From: Alphaproteobacteria bacterium
GTDB taxonomy: Bacteria; Pseudomonadota; Alphaproteobacteria; Paracaedibacterales; VGCI01
Direction: 5' to 3'
Assembly (NCBI GenBank): GCA_016869075.1
Contig: VGEY01000006.1
Coordinates: 1-64,000 of the forward strand
Length of the DNA: 64,000 nt
The notes under the pieces were generated by a model. It did no database searches. It saw only the letters and a program-made list of their open reading frames with translations, and was not told where the DNA came from. Made by a program: the position numbers and the translations under genes. This document shows, in pieces, positions 9,298 through 18,833 of the stretch. Within the stretch, counting starts at the first letter, position 1; each line of letters begins with the position of its first letter.

Positions 9298-10980
9298 TTA
9301 TACTTTATCGTCATTTATTTGTTTGGGTTTTGAGGAATGGATTTTTCCATGAGCTGTATGGAGGGCTTGCATATAACCCCCTGATATTTCATATCCTGGA
9401 AGTCGGCTTAAAATGCGAACTGGGGCGCTCGATATATTCGTCACAATGGCAAATAGTAAAGTATTATCATATAAAAAGAAGATACAATCCTCAAAGCGTT
9501 GAGCTATGAGCGCAGCCTCATACTGTTGTTCAGGTTTCCATACCTTAACAAAATCCATCTCTGGATCGGAGAGTACTGTCCCCATAATAATAATTTCACG
9601 CATAGAGCCTTTAAGAAATAATTGGTAATTCATGCCGCGTGCCTTGGCGCTTTGAAAGGCATTGCTATGTTCGGAATCATAAGGATCAAAGTCACCAAAC
9701 ACAAATCCACCCGGCCTTTCTGTTTTCAAAATAGATTCATGTTGAATGGATTTAAAGTGTTCTGCTCTCCCATCTGACAACTTATCACGAACTTTGTGGA
9801 GTTTTCCGTAAAACGACGTATACGTGGTGGTGAGTAAATTTCTTAAAGACTCTGCAGATTTATGATTTTTATATTCATTTTGTTTGAACACATCGAGAGG
9901 TGTTGAAAAACCGAAAATATATTGTGGATCTCTGCCAGGAGTTAATGACACCTCATCAAAAAGAGCCATAATTTTATCAATGCCGCTCCTTATTTCCTTT
10001 ACATCTTCTGAAGGAAGATCAGTTGGAAGATTAAATTTAGTCAAAATCTCATTAATTAAAAGAGAACGCGCAACAGCTTTTTTCTGCCGCTCCTCTTCTT
10101 CTCTTACAGATTCCCTGCGTTTCCGTTCGTCTTCTTCCCATTTTTTTGAAGCTTCGTCCGATGAGAGGTCTGCAGGGCTGGCAGTTCGTTTAATTTTTCT
10201 AGATTGGGGAAGTATATCACCAAATATGGTAGAGGCTTTCCCCCCGTCAGTGTTGCTTCGGTGATAAGCAGTAAGCCGAGATACTATAGCCGAACCTGGT
10301 GTGGTAGGTACGGTAGGCCCTGAAGAAGCAGTTCGTTCTTTTGTAAGGGTATGAGAAGACAGTGGTGCAGGCAGTGATGCGCGAGCAGCTTTGCGCGCGT
10401 CGTGATCTGTCCTGTTTGCCCTTCCCTTCTGCAATCTCTCTTTAAAGGCCTTCTCTTTTTCCTCTTTAGTTTTGATTGGTAAGGTAGGAGCAGTTGTGCC
10501 GTTTTTCAAAGAGGTTAGAAAAAGAATTATATCAGAAGGATTTCTTTGGTTTTTTAAACCAACAAGAATTTCATCAAGCGAAGAAAATTTTTCCAGAAGA
10601 GGGGCATAACTCTGTTCGAACAAGCTAACAATATCATCCGCGAGGGTATAAATTTGAGTATATAAATCCTTTTGAACTGTGAAAGGAATTTCTACATCAA
10701 TTAAGAGTTTTGCAAGTGTTTGAGCGTGGGTAGAAACAGATACTATAGAGACGATAGGGGCAGAAACAACAGTAACGGAGGGAAGGTCAGGCACAACGTC
10801 GCTCACTGCTTTTGAAGGAAGGGGTAGAACTTGGGTTTGATTAACGGGGGGTGCACTGTAGCTTGAATACAGGTCATCGGCAAGATCAAACAAGTCATCA
10901 TCTGTAGATCGAGCACTTGAACAAACGATAAGACTGAAGAGCACCGAAACAAAAATATGTGTAAAAAAAATCTTTTTCAT
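9298..10980 (-). CDS. Secreted multidomain protein of unknown function, paralogous N-terminal domain
   Basis: No known family is recognised. Starting at the ATG at 10980 it has 560 residues: a clear Sec signal peptide (MKKIFFTHIFVSVLFSLIV, cleavage near SSARS), a Pro/Val-rich linker, an all-helical domain at about 86-160 (ending in the pattern IP..V..D.Y.QIY...DDIV..F), a basic and charged region (about 170-310, partly coiled coil: ERKRRESVREEEERQKKA) and a C-terminal domain from about 310. The helical domain matches residues 39-110 of the secreted protein at 47887-48705. A related pattern (LP..LPSEDV..I..GIDKIMALFDE) seems to recur at about residue 330. An upstream in-frame ATG at 11052 would put 24 charged residues before the signal peptide and is less likely. 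Confidence 0.6.
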   Translation of the reverse strand: MKKIFFTHIFVSVLFSLIVCSSARSTDDDLFDLADDLYSSYSAPPVNQTQVLPLPSKAVSDVVPDLPSVTVVSAPIVSIVSVSTHAQTLAKLLIDVEIPFTVQKDLYTQIYTLADDIVSLFEQSYAPLLEKFSSLDEILVGLKNQRNPSDIILFLTSLKNGTTAPTLPIKTKEEKEKAFKERLQKGRANRTDHDARKAARASLPAPLSSHTLTKERTASSGPTVPTTPGSAIVSRLTAYHRSNTDGGKASTIFGDILPQSRKIKRTASPADLSSDEASKKWEEDERKRRESVREEEERQKKAVARSLLINEILTKFNLPTDLPSEDVKEIRSGIDKIMALFDEVSLTPGRDPQYIFGFSTPLDVFKQNEYKNHKSAESLRNLLTTTYTSFYGKLHKVRDKLSDGRAEHFKSIQHESILKTERPGGFVFGDFDPYDSEHSNAFQSAKARGMNYQLFLKGSMREIIIMGTVLSDPEMDFVKVWKPEQQYEAALIAQRFEDCIFFLYDNTLLFAIVTNISSAPVRILSRLPGYEISGGYMQALHTAHGKIHSSKPKQINDDKV

Positions 10981-11287
10981 ATTAAAACACTTATGTTTAT
11001 TAAAAAATGAATCCTTCATTTCATTACATTTAAAATATGCACTTAAATGCATCTAAATCTCATCAAAATTTCAAGCCAAAGAGATTTTTAACCTATTTTT
11101 GCCGTTATGTAAATAATTAAAAACACTGCATTTTATATAAAAGATCTCATTGATAATGCGAGATTTTGTAAAATATCTTTTATATAGGACTCTGTAAATT
11201 CTTTTACCAATAATAGTTTTTTCAACTGTTTACATTTTGTATAACTTCGCTCACTTGACAAAGTCTTAGAGAGATGTCACTTTTTTA
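10981..11287. other. AT-rich divergent intergenic region
   Basis: About 300 AT-rich bases between two divergently encoded secreted proteins. A small hairpin can be drawn at about 11144-11166 (ATCTC...GAGAT around ATTGATAATG). A TTGACA hexamer lies at 11255-11260 facing the plus-strand gene, but no convincing -10 follows before the start codon. Nothing else is recognised. Confidence 0.4.
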
Positions 11288-11800
11288 ATGTCAGTTTTTA
11301 AAAATAAAGTTAAAAAAAATAAGATGCACTCCCTTCTCGTAATTTTAGGCATAGCATGGGTTCTCTTGGCGTCTTCTCAGGCAACGGAAGAAACTTTTCC
11401 TGTTGATTTTCGTAATACTTATTGGTCTCAAAAAATGGAATTATCTCTTGAAGTCTCCTATCTTTTAAAAGAGAAAGTTGAAGATTTGAAAAAAGATTTA
11501 GAAATGGTTAGTTTGAAATTTATTTTAGATGGAAAACCTCCCCATTCTGTTTTCAGTACGAAAAGCACTGAATTTCCAAAGAAGCCAGTCTATTCCATCA
11601 GTATGTGTTTGAGTAATTATTATGAAGAAGCTGAGGGCGATTTGAGGGGCACTCAGGTTGCAATGAAACTCTTTAAGCCACCGACCCCCATTCTTGATGG
11701 GCTTGTGGTCATCATTGATGCACAGGGTTTCCAAGTAAATCCAGCTACTCTTCCAAAGTTAGTGCGTACCAATAGTGCGAGCTCAGATTCAGATGAATAA
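11288..11800 (+). CDS. Small secreted protein of unknown function
   Basis: A 170-residue open frame; translation may instead start at the internal ATG at 11324 (MHSLLVILGIAWVLLASSQA), which gives a compact Sec signal peptide with cleavage near SQA-TEE. Neither start has a strong ribosome binding site. The mature part is about 135 residues, with a charged helix (LEVSYLLKEKVEDLKKDLEMV) and a Ser/Asp-rich acidic tail ending SASSDSDE. No family is recognised. It is divergent from another secreted protein and convergent with ruvB. It is probably periplasmic or exported. Confidence 0.5.
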   Translation: MSVFKNKVKKNKMHSLLVILGIAWVLLASSQATEETFPVDFRNTYWSQKMELSLEVSYLLKEKVEDLKKDLEMVSLKFILDGKPPHSVFSTKSTEFPKKPVYSISMCLSNYYEEAEGDLRGTQVAMKLFKPPTPILDGLVVIIDAQGFQVNPATLPKLVRTNSASSDSDE

Positions 11801-11857
11801 AAAGCAGAACCGAATATTTAAAATATAATCTATATTTTTCTTAAGAAATCTTCTATC

Positions 11858-12883
11858 TCACAAAAGAGTATCTGTACTTCTTTTGATGCCCATATGTTCA
11901 TAGGCCAAATCAGTGAGCATGCGCCCACGAGAAGTGCGTTGAATCAGCCCTTGTTGGATAAGATAAGGCTCAATGACCTCTTCTAGGGTGTCAGGTTGTT
12001 CAGCAAGAGCAGCTGCAAGAGTTTCAACACCCACGGGACCCCCTTTGTAAAAATCAATCATAAGCTGTAAATATCGTTGGTCTTGTGTTTCTAAACCAAG
12101 GCGATCAACACCCAATCGATTAAGGGCAAAATGAGCCACTTCTTGTGTGACTGTGGTATGTCCATCTACAGCCGCAAAGTCACGGATGCGTCGTAAAAGT
12201 CGTCCCGCTATACGCGGTGTCCCGCGTGATCTACGTGCAATTTCTGTTGCACCATCTTCATTCAAATCAAAACCAAGGAGGTTTGCACCGCGCTTTACAA
12301 TTTTTTTTAACTCATCAATTTCATAAAATGTAAGTCGTAATGGAATTCCAAACCGCTCTCTTAATGGTTGAGTTAATAAGCCACTGCGGGTGGTTGCTCC
12401 TACCAATGTAAAAGGGGGAAGGTCAATTTGGAGGGAGCGCGCAGCGGGACCTTCTCCAATCATGATGTCCAATTTAAAATCTTCCATAGCCGGATATAAG
12501 ATTTCCTCTATGGCAGGATTCAGGCGATGAATTTCATCTATAAATAAAACATCATGGGGTTGAAGATTTGTTAAAATTGCTGCCAAATCTCCTGCACGTG
12601 CAATAATAGGTCCAGATGTCGTGCGGAATCCAACGCCCAATTCTTTAGCAATTATTTGTGCCAACGTTGTTTTTCCTATCCCAGGAGGACCAAACAAAAG
12701 CACATGGTCCATGGATTCTTGGCGTGTTCGAGCTGCTTCAATAAAAACGCTTAAGTTAGCCCGCACAGGGGCCTGACCGGTAAAATCTTTGAGAGTTAAA
12801 GGCCGCAAAGACGCTTCAGCATGATCTTCTTCCAGCAATTCAGGCGTACTCAGCCGCGAATTATCAGCGGATGAATTAACCAT
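11858..12883 (-). CDS. ruvB: Holliday junction branch migration helicase RuvB
   Basis: RuvB is the hexameric AAA+ motor that, loaded by RuvA, drives branch migration of Holliday junctions. The 341-residue protein shows Walker [15 protein letters not shown], Walker [17 protein letters not shown], sensor 1 [11 protein letters not shown] with the arginine finger in [12 protein letters not shown], and the C-terminal winged helix ([19 protein letters not shown]). Length is typical. It overlaps the end of ruvA by 8 bases on the same strand, so the two are translationally coupled. RuvC is not next to ruvA: the next gene beyond it is the divergent vgrG. Confidence 0.97.
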   Translation of the reverse strand: MVNSSADNSRLSTPELLEEDHAEASLRPLTLKDFTGQAPVRANLSVFIEAARTRQESMDHVLLFGPPGIGKTTLAQIIAKELGVGFRTTSGPIIARAGDLAAILTNLQPHDVLFIDEIHRLNPAIEEILYPAMEDFKLDIMIGEGPAARSLQIDLPPFTLVGATTRSGLLTQPLRERFGIPLRLTFYEIDELKKIVKRGANLLGFDLNEDGATEIARRSRGTPRIAGRLLRRIRDFAAVDGHTTVTQEVAHFALNRLGVDRLGLETQDQRYLQLMIDFYKGGPVGVETLAAALAEQPDTLEEVIEPYLIQQGLIQRTSRGRMLTDLAYEHMGIKRSTDTLL

Positions 12884-13517
12884 GGGCCACGCCCCCCGTA
12901 TTTGGTTGCGCTAATAGATTAAGTCCTTGACGAATAAGGTCCTCAATAGAGGCACCAGGGCCTAACTTTTGAGAAGCTTTGGCAATGGCTTGGACAGCAT
13001 CGGGACGGCGATATCCCAGATTTGTGAGCGCAGAAATAGCTTCGCCCATTCCATGTGAAATGGAAGAAATCTCAAAGGCACTTGCCGATTCTGATGAAGA
13101 AAGTCCGAGAGAAAAATCTGCGACCTTGTCTTTGAGCTCTGCTACAATGCGTCCTGCCAACTTAGGTCCAACACCTTCTGCCCGGGTAATCCATGTTTTA
13201 TCTTGTGTTAGAATGGCTCGATGCAGTTCCTCAGGAGAAAGAGCTGTCAGAAGAGCCAAGGCGACCTTAGCTCCTACGCCTTGAATGCCCAATAACAGCC
13301 TAAACCACGCACGTTCCGTCTCATCTGTAAATCCAAAGAGGTGAGTTTGCTCATTACGTACAAGTGCTTCAATTTTTAAAGAAAGTTTTTGGCCGATCGT
13401 GGGAAGCTGAGATAAGGTTCTTCCAGAAGCAAAAACCTGATAGCCCACACCACTCACATCAATAACGAGCCAATCGGTGCCTGTAGAGTCCAATAGACCA
13501 GAGAGTTTTGCAATCAT
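12876..13517 (-). CDS. ruvA: Holliday junction DNA-binding protein RuvA
   Basis: RuvA forms the tetrameric platform that binds the four-way junction and recruits RuvB. The 213-residue protein has the N-terminal OB fold ([26 protein letters not shown]), tandem helix-hairpin-helix motifs ([16 protein letters not shown] and [16 protein letters not shown]) and a C-terminal RuvB-contacting domain ([18 protein letters not shown]). An AAAGGG site precedes the ATG at 13517. It is first in a ruvAB operon. Confidence 0.97.
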   Translation of the reverse strand: MIAKLSGLLDSTGTDWLVIDVSGVGYQVFASGRTLSQLPTIGQKLSLKIEALVRNEQTHLFGFTDETERAWFRLLLGIQGVGAKVALALLTALSPEELHRAILTQDKTWITRAEGVGPKLAGRIVAELKDKVADFSLGLSSSESASAFEISSISHGMGEAISALTNLGYRRPDAVQAIAKASQKLGPGASIEDLIRQGLNLLAQPNTGGVAHG

Positions 13518-13703
13518 AGATTAATGCCCTTTTTTCACCACAATCTTAAATATCTAGGGATGAAGCCACTATATCTCCTTTCTCATTAATATGCCATGCC
13601 TCAATGTTAAGTCCCACTCATTTTTCCTCTCAACATTCATACCAAGTCATGTCAGAATAAAAGGATATGAGGTGACATGTCTTAGGGGTTGAAAGTTTAA
13701 TAT

Positions 13704-15788
13704 ATGCAAGAAACACAAGAAAACCTTAATTTAACCATTTCGACACCTTTAGGGAAGGATGCCCTGATTTTAGATAAGCTCGAAGGTGTCGAACAAATTT
13801 CCTCACCTTTTTGTTTTAATCTTTTCATGCATTCTGCAAAACCGGCGCTTGATTTGTCTGGTCTGGTTGGAAAAGAAGTTCAGATTACCTATAAATATGG
13901 AAATTCAAAACGATATTTTTGTGGAATTGTAGGAGCAGCCGAGCAAAGTTGGACCGCTAAAAAAGAGAAAAATAATTTCACTTTTTACCAAGCCAAGATT
14001 TTTCCTAAATTTTGGTTGTTGAAATTTACCCGTGACCATAGAATTTTTCAGAACAAATCCGCACTCGATATCATAAAAGAAGTTTTGAAAGATAATGGTG
14101 TTACGGAGATAGAAGATAAAACAACTAAGTGTGGCAAAAGAGTGCGCGAATATTGCGTTCAATATGGCGAAAGTTGTTTTAATTTTGTCAGCCGCCTCTT
14201 AGAAGAGGAGGGGATTTTTTATTTTTTCAAACATACAAATTCTACTCATAAAATGGTTCTTATGGATGACTCAAAAAGTGCGGAGAGTGTTGATCCAGAA
14301 AAGATTGAATATTTGAAAGCTTTTACAAATAATATGTGGTTTAATTACGTTCACACCATTACAGCTCAAGAACAGGTGGTTCCTAAAAAATACGCAGCAG
14401 CAGATTTTAATTTTGAGACGCCTACAACCAAACTTTATAGTAAAGTTACCGGGGAAGGAATGGGTGGAGAAGTCTATGATTATCCTGGCTTTTTTATGAA
14501 TACGGGCGATGGTGACAAAGTTGCTGGCAATCGAATTCAAGATTTGGAATGGGCAAAGGTTACTTTGTCAGGATTTTCAACAACACCTCTATTTTGTCCA
14601 ATGTATCAGTTTTCAATGGCGGAACATCCCCGTGCAAGCTTAAACAAAAAATATATTCTCTATAAGGTGCATCATCGAATTAACCAGGAAAAAGTGGAAG
14701 ATGAAGAACTCTATGAGAATGAATTTGTGGCTTTCCCTCAAACTATTCCGTTTCGGCCTGATCATGTATCAGTTAAGCCGTTAATTCATAGTACTCAAAC
14801 GGCAATTGTGACCACGAAGTCAGGCGAAGAAATATGGTGCGATGAATATGGTCGCATAAAAGTAAAATTTCATTGGGATCAACGAGGTTCTAATGATGAA
14901 AAAAGTTCTTGTTGGATTCGTGTGGCTCAGTTGTGGGCTGGTAATAATTGGGGAGGACTTTATACCCCGCGTATTGGAATGGAAGTGGTTGTCACGTTTT
15001 TAGATGGAGATCCCGATCGTCCCCTTATTACGGGATGTGTCTACAATGGAAAAAATGCAAATCCCTATGCTAAAAATGAACCTACAAAAAGCACCATTAA
15101 ATCTGACACGACTAAAGGCGGAGGGGGATTCAACGAATTTCGTTTTGAAGATAAAAAAGATTCAGAAGAAATTTATACACATGCTCAGAAAGATCAAAAC
15201 ACAGTTGTTGAGCATTCTCGAACGCTTCTTATTAAAACCGGTGATGACACTTCCACAATCACACAAGGGGATAGGACCGTAACATTAAAAGGAGAAAAAG
15301 GGAAAGATCCCCAACGAGGAAATGATACCCTTATTTTGGAGGGGAAAGATGGAAGTCGTATGGTTCAAATTAAGGGAGATGGTGGAAATCATACTCTTGA
15401 AATTACTAAAGGTGACAATACCATTCATCTCAAAAAAGGAAACGAAACAACGACCCTTGATAGTGGAGACCAGACGATTTCCATTACAGGCAATCGAGAT
15501 ATTAAAGTGACAAAAAACAATACCATGAAAGTTACAGGAAACTTGGAAATTAAAGTTGATGGGAATATTTCCATCAAATCAACGGGCAACACGGAAATCA
15601 AATCCACAGGTAATATGGATTTAATTGCTACCGGTAACCTGACTATGGAAGGAACTATGGTTAAACTTACGGCCAAAGCCGGTGCAACGATAGACGGAGG
15701 TCCGACAGTATTGGTTAAAGGGGCATCTGCGACCTTGCAAGGATCAGGTACAGCCGTTGTAACAGCTCCAGCCGTTGCGATTGGATAA
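13704..15788 (+). CDS. vgrG: VgrG-type spike protein (type VI secretion or related contractile system)
   Basis: The 694-residue protein has the VgrG layout: a gp27-like base (residues about 8-370, starting LNLTISTPLGKDALILDKLEGVEQ split by SSPFCFNL), a gp5-like OB domain (IWCDEYGRIKVKFHW; SCWIRVAQLWAGNNWG; PRIGMEVVVTFLDGDPDRPLITG, about 375-450), and a long beta-helical needle built of short repeats (TGN-EIK-, about 530-650), ending in a small Gly/Ala-rich tip. There is no extra C-terminal enzymatic domain, so this is a structural spike rather than an evolved VgrG. A MORN protein and a PAAR-like tip protein follow on the same strand. No sheath, tube, ClpV or membrane-complex genes lie in the window, so the rest of the machine must be encoded elsewhere. 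Confidence 0.93.
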   Translation: MQETQENLNLTISTPLGKDALILDKLEGVEQISSPFCFNLFMHSAKPALDLSGLVGKEVQITYKYGNSKRYFCGIVGAAEQSWTAKKEKNNFTFYQAKIFPKFWLLKFTRDHRIFQNKSALDIIKEVLKDNGVTEIEDKTTKCGKRVREYCVQYGESCFNFVSRLLEEEGIFYFFKHTNSTHKMVLMDDSKSAESVDPEKIEYLKAFTNNMWFNYVHTITAQEQVVPKKYAAADFNFETPTTKLYSKVTGEGMGGEVYDYPGFFMNTGDGDKVAGNRIQDLEWAKVTLSGFSTTPLFCPMYQFSMAEHPRASLNKKYILYKVHHRINQEKVEDEELYENEFVAFPQTIPFRPDHVSVKPLIHSTQTAIVTTKSGEEIWCDEYGRIKVKFHWDQRGSNDEKSSCWIRVAQLWAGNNWGGLYTPRIGMEVVVTFLDGDPDRPLITGCVYNGKNANPYAKNEPTKSTIKSDTTKGGGGFNEFRFEDKKDSEEIYTHAQKDQNTVVEHSRTLLIKTGDDTSTITQGDRTVTLKGEKGKDPQRGNDTLILEGKDGSRMVQIKGDGGNHTLEITKGDNTIHLKKGNETTTLDSGDQTISITGNRDIKVTKNNTMKVTGNLEIKVDGNISIKSTGNTEIKSTGNMDLIATGNLTMEGTMVKLTAKAGATIDGGPTVLVKGASATLQGSGTAVVTAPAVAIG

Positions 15789-15824
15789 TGCTCTTAAAAT
15801 AAATTAAAATAGGATCAATAGAAC

Positions 15825-16520
15825 ATGGATCAATCAGGTATAGCACCCGAGCCTCTTTCTCAGACGCCACCTGAGAATGATTCTGCACCAACCGTACCCA
15901 ATGGGATTGTTGAGTCACATGATGACAAGGGAGTATTAACACAACGAGCAACTTATTCAGAAGGTGTTTTAGAAGGTGAATTTTTAGTTTTTAACCCTCA
16001 AGGAACGATCATTCAAAAGTTTTTTTATCACGAGGGAAAACTAAAGGGAGAAGCATTTATATATAATGACGATGGACAGCTTGGACAAAAGCTTACCTAT
16101 GATGGAGGAGTTTTAAATGGTCCACATCAGACATTCGCAAACAATGTACTCGTTGTAGAACTTCCCTTCGTTCAAGGACTTCGTGAAGGAGTTGCACGTT
16201 TTTTTGCTCCCAATGGCGGCCTTCAAGCTGAAATTACATTTAAAAAAGATAAAGAAAATGGCTTGCGCACAATTTATAATCCTGAGCTGGGAGTTGTTGT
16301 TCGGAAAGAGATACTTATTGAAGGAGCTTTAGAAGGAAAAAGTCAAACTTTCTATCCTAGTGGCGCTCTAATGATAGAACAGCTTTACGAAAAAGGTCTT
16401 CTCCAAGGTCGTTGTGTTCAATTTTATGAGGATGGCACAACCCAACAGGAGAGTAATTATGACAAAGGTGTTTTGACGGAACCTGCAAAAAATTATGATC
16501 AAAATGGGAAGGAGTTATAA
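15825..16520 (+). CDS. MORN-variant (YwqK-like) repeat protein in the VgrG cassette
   Basis: This 231-residue protein consists almost entirely of about eight repeats of roughly 22-24 residues with the pattern Y..G.L.G....F...G.......Y..G.L.G, as in YSEGVLEGEFLVFNPQG and YEKGLLQGRCVQFYEDG. This is the MORN_2 type repeat of YwqK-like antitoxins and of proteins linked to polymorphic toxins. There is no signal peptide. It sits 36 bases after vgrG and 2 bases before the PAAR-like gene, so it is translated from the same message. By position it may be an effector, an adaptor that loads cargo on the spike, or an immunity protein; the sequence does not decide between these. Confidence 0.7.
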   Translation: MDQSGIAPEPLSQTPPENDSAPTVPNGIVESHDDKGVLTQRATYSEGVLEGEFLVFNPQGTIIQKFFYHEGKLKGEAFIYNDDGQLGQKLTYDGGVLNGPHQTFANNVLVVELPFVQGLREGVARFFAPNGGLQAEITFKKDKENGLRTIYNPELGVVVRKEILIEGALEGKSQTFYPSGALMIEQLYEKGLLQGRCVQFYEDGTTQQESNYDKGVLTEPAKNYDQNGKEL

Positions 16521-16522
16521 CA

Positions 16523-16912
16523 ATGGGAGGACAACAAGTTGTAAATGGAGCACCCTGTATGTGCTCTTTTGGAATGGCACCGTCGAGTCTGATGGTTCTT
16601 CCCACCAATTGTGTCAATGCCTCTAAGATGCCTGCGGCAACCATTATGGATAATATTCCTTTTTTAAATATTCTTCCTTTTGCCATGTGTACAAGTCTAG
16701 CAAACCCCGCAGTGGCAGCAGCAACTGCAGCAGCGGCAGGGGTATTAACGCCTATGCCCTGTACACCTGTTATTCCTGCTCCCTGGGCTGCAGGTGATCC
16801 TAAAGTAACCATAGCAAAAAAACCAGCTCTCACGAATTCCTCAACGCTTACGTGTGCATACGGGGGTGTGATTACGATTACTTTTGCTGGGCAGGCAACG
16901 GTGACTGTATAA
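16523..16912 (+). CDS. PAAR-like spike-tip protein (DUF4280 family)
   Basis: The 129-residue protein matches the DUF4280/PAAR-like pattern: NGAPCMCSFGMAPSSL near the start, ATIMDNIPFLNILPFAMC, an Ala-rich segment VAAATAAAAGVLTPMPCTP, then PWAAGDPKV and a closing CAYGGVITITFAGQ. Conserved cysteines at the four turns are consistent with metal-stabilised PAAR-type folding. Such proteins cap the VgrG needle and carry cargo. There is no C-terminal toxin extension, so any cargo would be non-covalent. It is the last gene of the cassette and is followed directly by a strong hairpin terminator. Confidence 0.85.
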   Translation: MGGQQVVNGAPCMCSFGMAPSSLMVLPTNCVNASKMPAATIMDNIPFLNILPFAMCTSLANPAVAAATAAAAGVLTPMPCTPVIPAPWAAGDPKVTIAKKPALTNSSTLTCAYGGVITITFAGQATVTV

Positions 16913-16939
16913 AAAAAGCGGCTTAGAAAGCCGCTTTTT
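16913..16939. terminator. Perfect 12-bp hairpin terminator, bidirectional
   Basis: AAAAAGCGGCTT (16913-16924), a 3-base loop, and AAGCCGCTTTTT (16928-16939) form a perfect stem that ends in a T run on both strands. It sits between the stop of the PAAR-like gene and the convergent BI-1 family gene, so it can end both transcripts. Confidence 0.9.
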
Positions 16940-16958
16940 AATGAAAGCTCAAGAGAGC

Positions 16959-17681
16959 TTACCGTCGATTTCCCATCAACTGCAGCAAGGCAAGGAAGAT
17001 ATTAAGGAAATCAAGATAAAGTCTTAAAGCACCTATGAGGGCTTTTTTCCCTGTAACTTCTTCTCCATCGCCTTCGTAGTACATAACTTTAATGACCTGA
17101 GTGTCATAAGCAGTTAAGCCTGTGAAGACAACTACTGCAATGGCAGAAATAATGAATTGCATCGCATCGCTTTGCAAAAAGATATTGATCAATCCTGCAA
17201 TAACGATTCCGATTAATCCCATAAACATAAAGGAGCCCATGCCTGAAAGATCTTTGTGTGTTGTATAACCATAAAGGCTCATGACCCCAAACATTGATGA
17301 GCTAATAAAGAAAACACGTGCAATGCTTTCTCCTGTATAAGCCCAAAAAATGGAGGCCAAAGAGACGCCTAGAAGGCCTGAATAGAGCCAAAACAGAGCT
17401 TGTGCTGTTGAGTACTTTAGAGACCCTATCCGATAGCTTAAGTAAAATACTAAGCCCAGGGGTGCAAAAATGACGACCCATCTTAGAGGAGTTCCAAAAA
17501 TGAGTTGCATCATTTCTGGTATGTTGGCAACGGTGTATGCAATACCTCCTGTGAAAAGAAGACCAAAGGCCATATACATATAAACTTGATTTAAATAGGA
17601 ACGTAGCCCTTGGTCGATGCTATCTGCTAAGGTAGCACCTCTCTGTGATTGGGTAATTATCTTGTCATCATATTTACTCAT
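16959..17681 (-). CDS. Bax inhibitor-1 family inner-membrane protein (YccA/YbhL-like)
   Basis: The 240-residue protein has seven hydrophobic segments and BI-1 family features: the N-terminal DQGLRSYLNQVYMYMAFGLLFTG, central PLGLVFYLSYRIGSL, and the C-terminal FTGLTAYDTQVIK with a final TM segment LYLDFLNIFLALLQLMGNRR. Bacterial members are pH-sensitive calcium-leak channels or modulators of FtsH proteolysis; which applies here is not known. An AGGAGG site lies 7 bases before the ATG. It is monocistronic, convergent with the VgrG cassette. Confidence 0.9.
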   Translation of the reverse strand: MSKYDDKIITQSQRGATLADSIDQGLRSYLNQVYMYMAFGLLFTGGIAYTVANIPEMMQLIFGTPLRWVVIFAPLGLVFYLSYRIGSLKYSTAQALFWLYSGLLGVSLASIFWAYTGESIARVFFISSSMFGVMSLYGYTTHKDLSGMGSFMFMGLIGIVIAGLINIFLQSDAMQFIISAIAVVVFTGLTAYDTQVIKVMYYEGDGEEVTGKKALIGALRLYLDFLNIFLALLQLMGNRR

Positions 17682-17822
17682 CCAATTTCCTCCTATACTT
17701 TAAACGAACCTAAGAAACTATACCGCATTGTGATATATAAAATCAAATGGGTAGTTTATTTAATCCTCTCCACTGGAACTTTTTATAAAAATACTATAAA
17801 TTTGAGCAACAAATAATTATGA

Positions 17823-18833
17823 ATGAAAAAAATGATTATAGCCCCAACACCCCAAGGGATTGCTGAAGCATGTCGTCTCCTTCGAGAAGGACAAGTCATA
17901 GGCATGCCCACAGAAACTGTCTATGGTTTGGCCGCTGATGCCTATCAAGACAATGCTGTTGCGCGTATTTTTGAAATCAAAAATCGTCCTACTTTTAATC
18001 CCTTAATTATACATGTAGCCTCTTCAGATGACGTGGAAAAATTTGTTGAGGTGCCCTTAAAGGCACAAGCTTTAATGGAAGCTTTTTGGCCAGGTCCTCT
18101 CACACTTGTCTTAAAGCGAGATAAAAATTGTCCCATTTCCCTTTTGGCTAGTGGTGGGTTAGATACTCTTGCAGTTAGATGTCCAGCACATCCTATAGCT
18201 GGTCGCTTAATACGTGAATATGGGCGTCCCTTAGCTGCTCCGAGCGCTAACAAATCAACAGGAATTAGTCCAACTTCTGCGAGCGATGTTGAGCTTGCCT
18301 TAGGAAATATAGTTCCTCTCATTTTAGATGGAGGCAGATGTGAAATAGGCTTGGAGTCAACAATTCTTGATTTATCTGAAGATAATCCAATTTTGTTACG
18401 TCCAGGAAGTATTTTGATGGAATCTTTAAATGCAATTGTGGGACCTGTTTATTCCTTAAAGAAAGATCATGGTGAACAAATTTCTGTGAAGGCACCTGGT
18501 ATGATGCATCGGCATTATGCCCCTCATCGCCCTTTAAGATTAAATGCGTCAAATTGTCGTGAGGGGGAGGCATTGTTGGGGTTTGGAGATGCCGGATCCT
18601 TGCCTGTGACACTTAACTTAAGTGAGATGGGAAATTTGGTGGAAGCTGCGGCTAACTTGTTTCAAATGTTGCGACAATTAGATAAAGATTCCTATAAATC
18701 GATTGCCGTAATGCCTATTCCTATGGAGGGACTTGGCATTGCAATTAATGATCGCTTACAAAGAGCAGCTGCATTGGAAGAATTTTTAGACCCTACACTT
18801 CATGGGGGAGATCATGACAACAACAGCCATTAG
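17823..18833 (+). CDS. L-threonylcarbamoyladenylate synthase, Sua5/YwlC type
   Basis: The enzyme makes threonylcarbamoyl-AMP from threonine, bicarbonate and ATP, the first step of t6A37 modification of ANN-decoding tRNAs. The YrdC domain occupies residues about 10-195 ([96 protein letters not shown]). A linker with [13 protein letters not shown] and a C-terminal Sua5 domain follow, giving 336 residues as in two-domain Sua5 rather than short TsaC. Its 3' end overlaps the uvrA start by 20 bases, so the two are coupled. Confidence 0.93.
   Translation: MKKMIIAPTPQGIAEACRLLREGQVIGMPTETVYGLAADAYQDNAVARIFEIKNRPTFNPLIIHVASSDDVEKFVEVPLKAQALMEAFWPGPLTLVLKRDKNCPISLLASGGLDTLAVRCPAHPIAGRLIREYGRPLAAPSANKSTGISPTSASDVELALGNIVPLILDGGRCEIGLESTILDLSEDNPILLRPGSILMESLNAIVGPVYSLKKDHGEQISVKAPGMMHRHYAPHRPLRLNASNCREGEALLGFGDAGSLPVTLNLSEMGNLVEAAANLFQMLRQLDKDSYKSIAVMPIPMEGLGIAINDRLQRAAALEEFLDPTLHGGDHDNNSH

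Noticed and set aside
12979-13284. A plus-strand frame opposite ruvA
   Set aside because: It is a shadow of ruvA, whose own motifs are complete on the minus strand.
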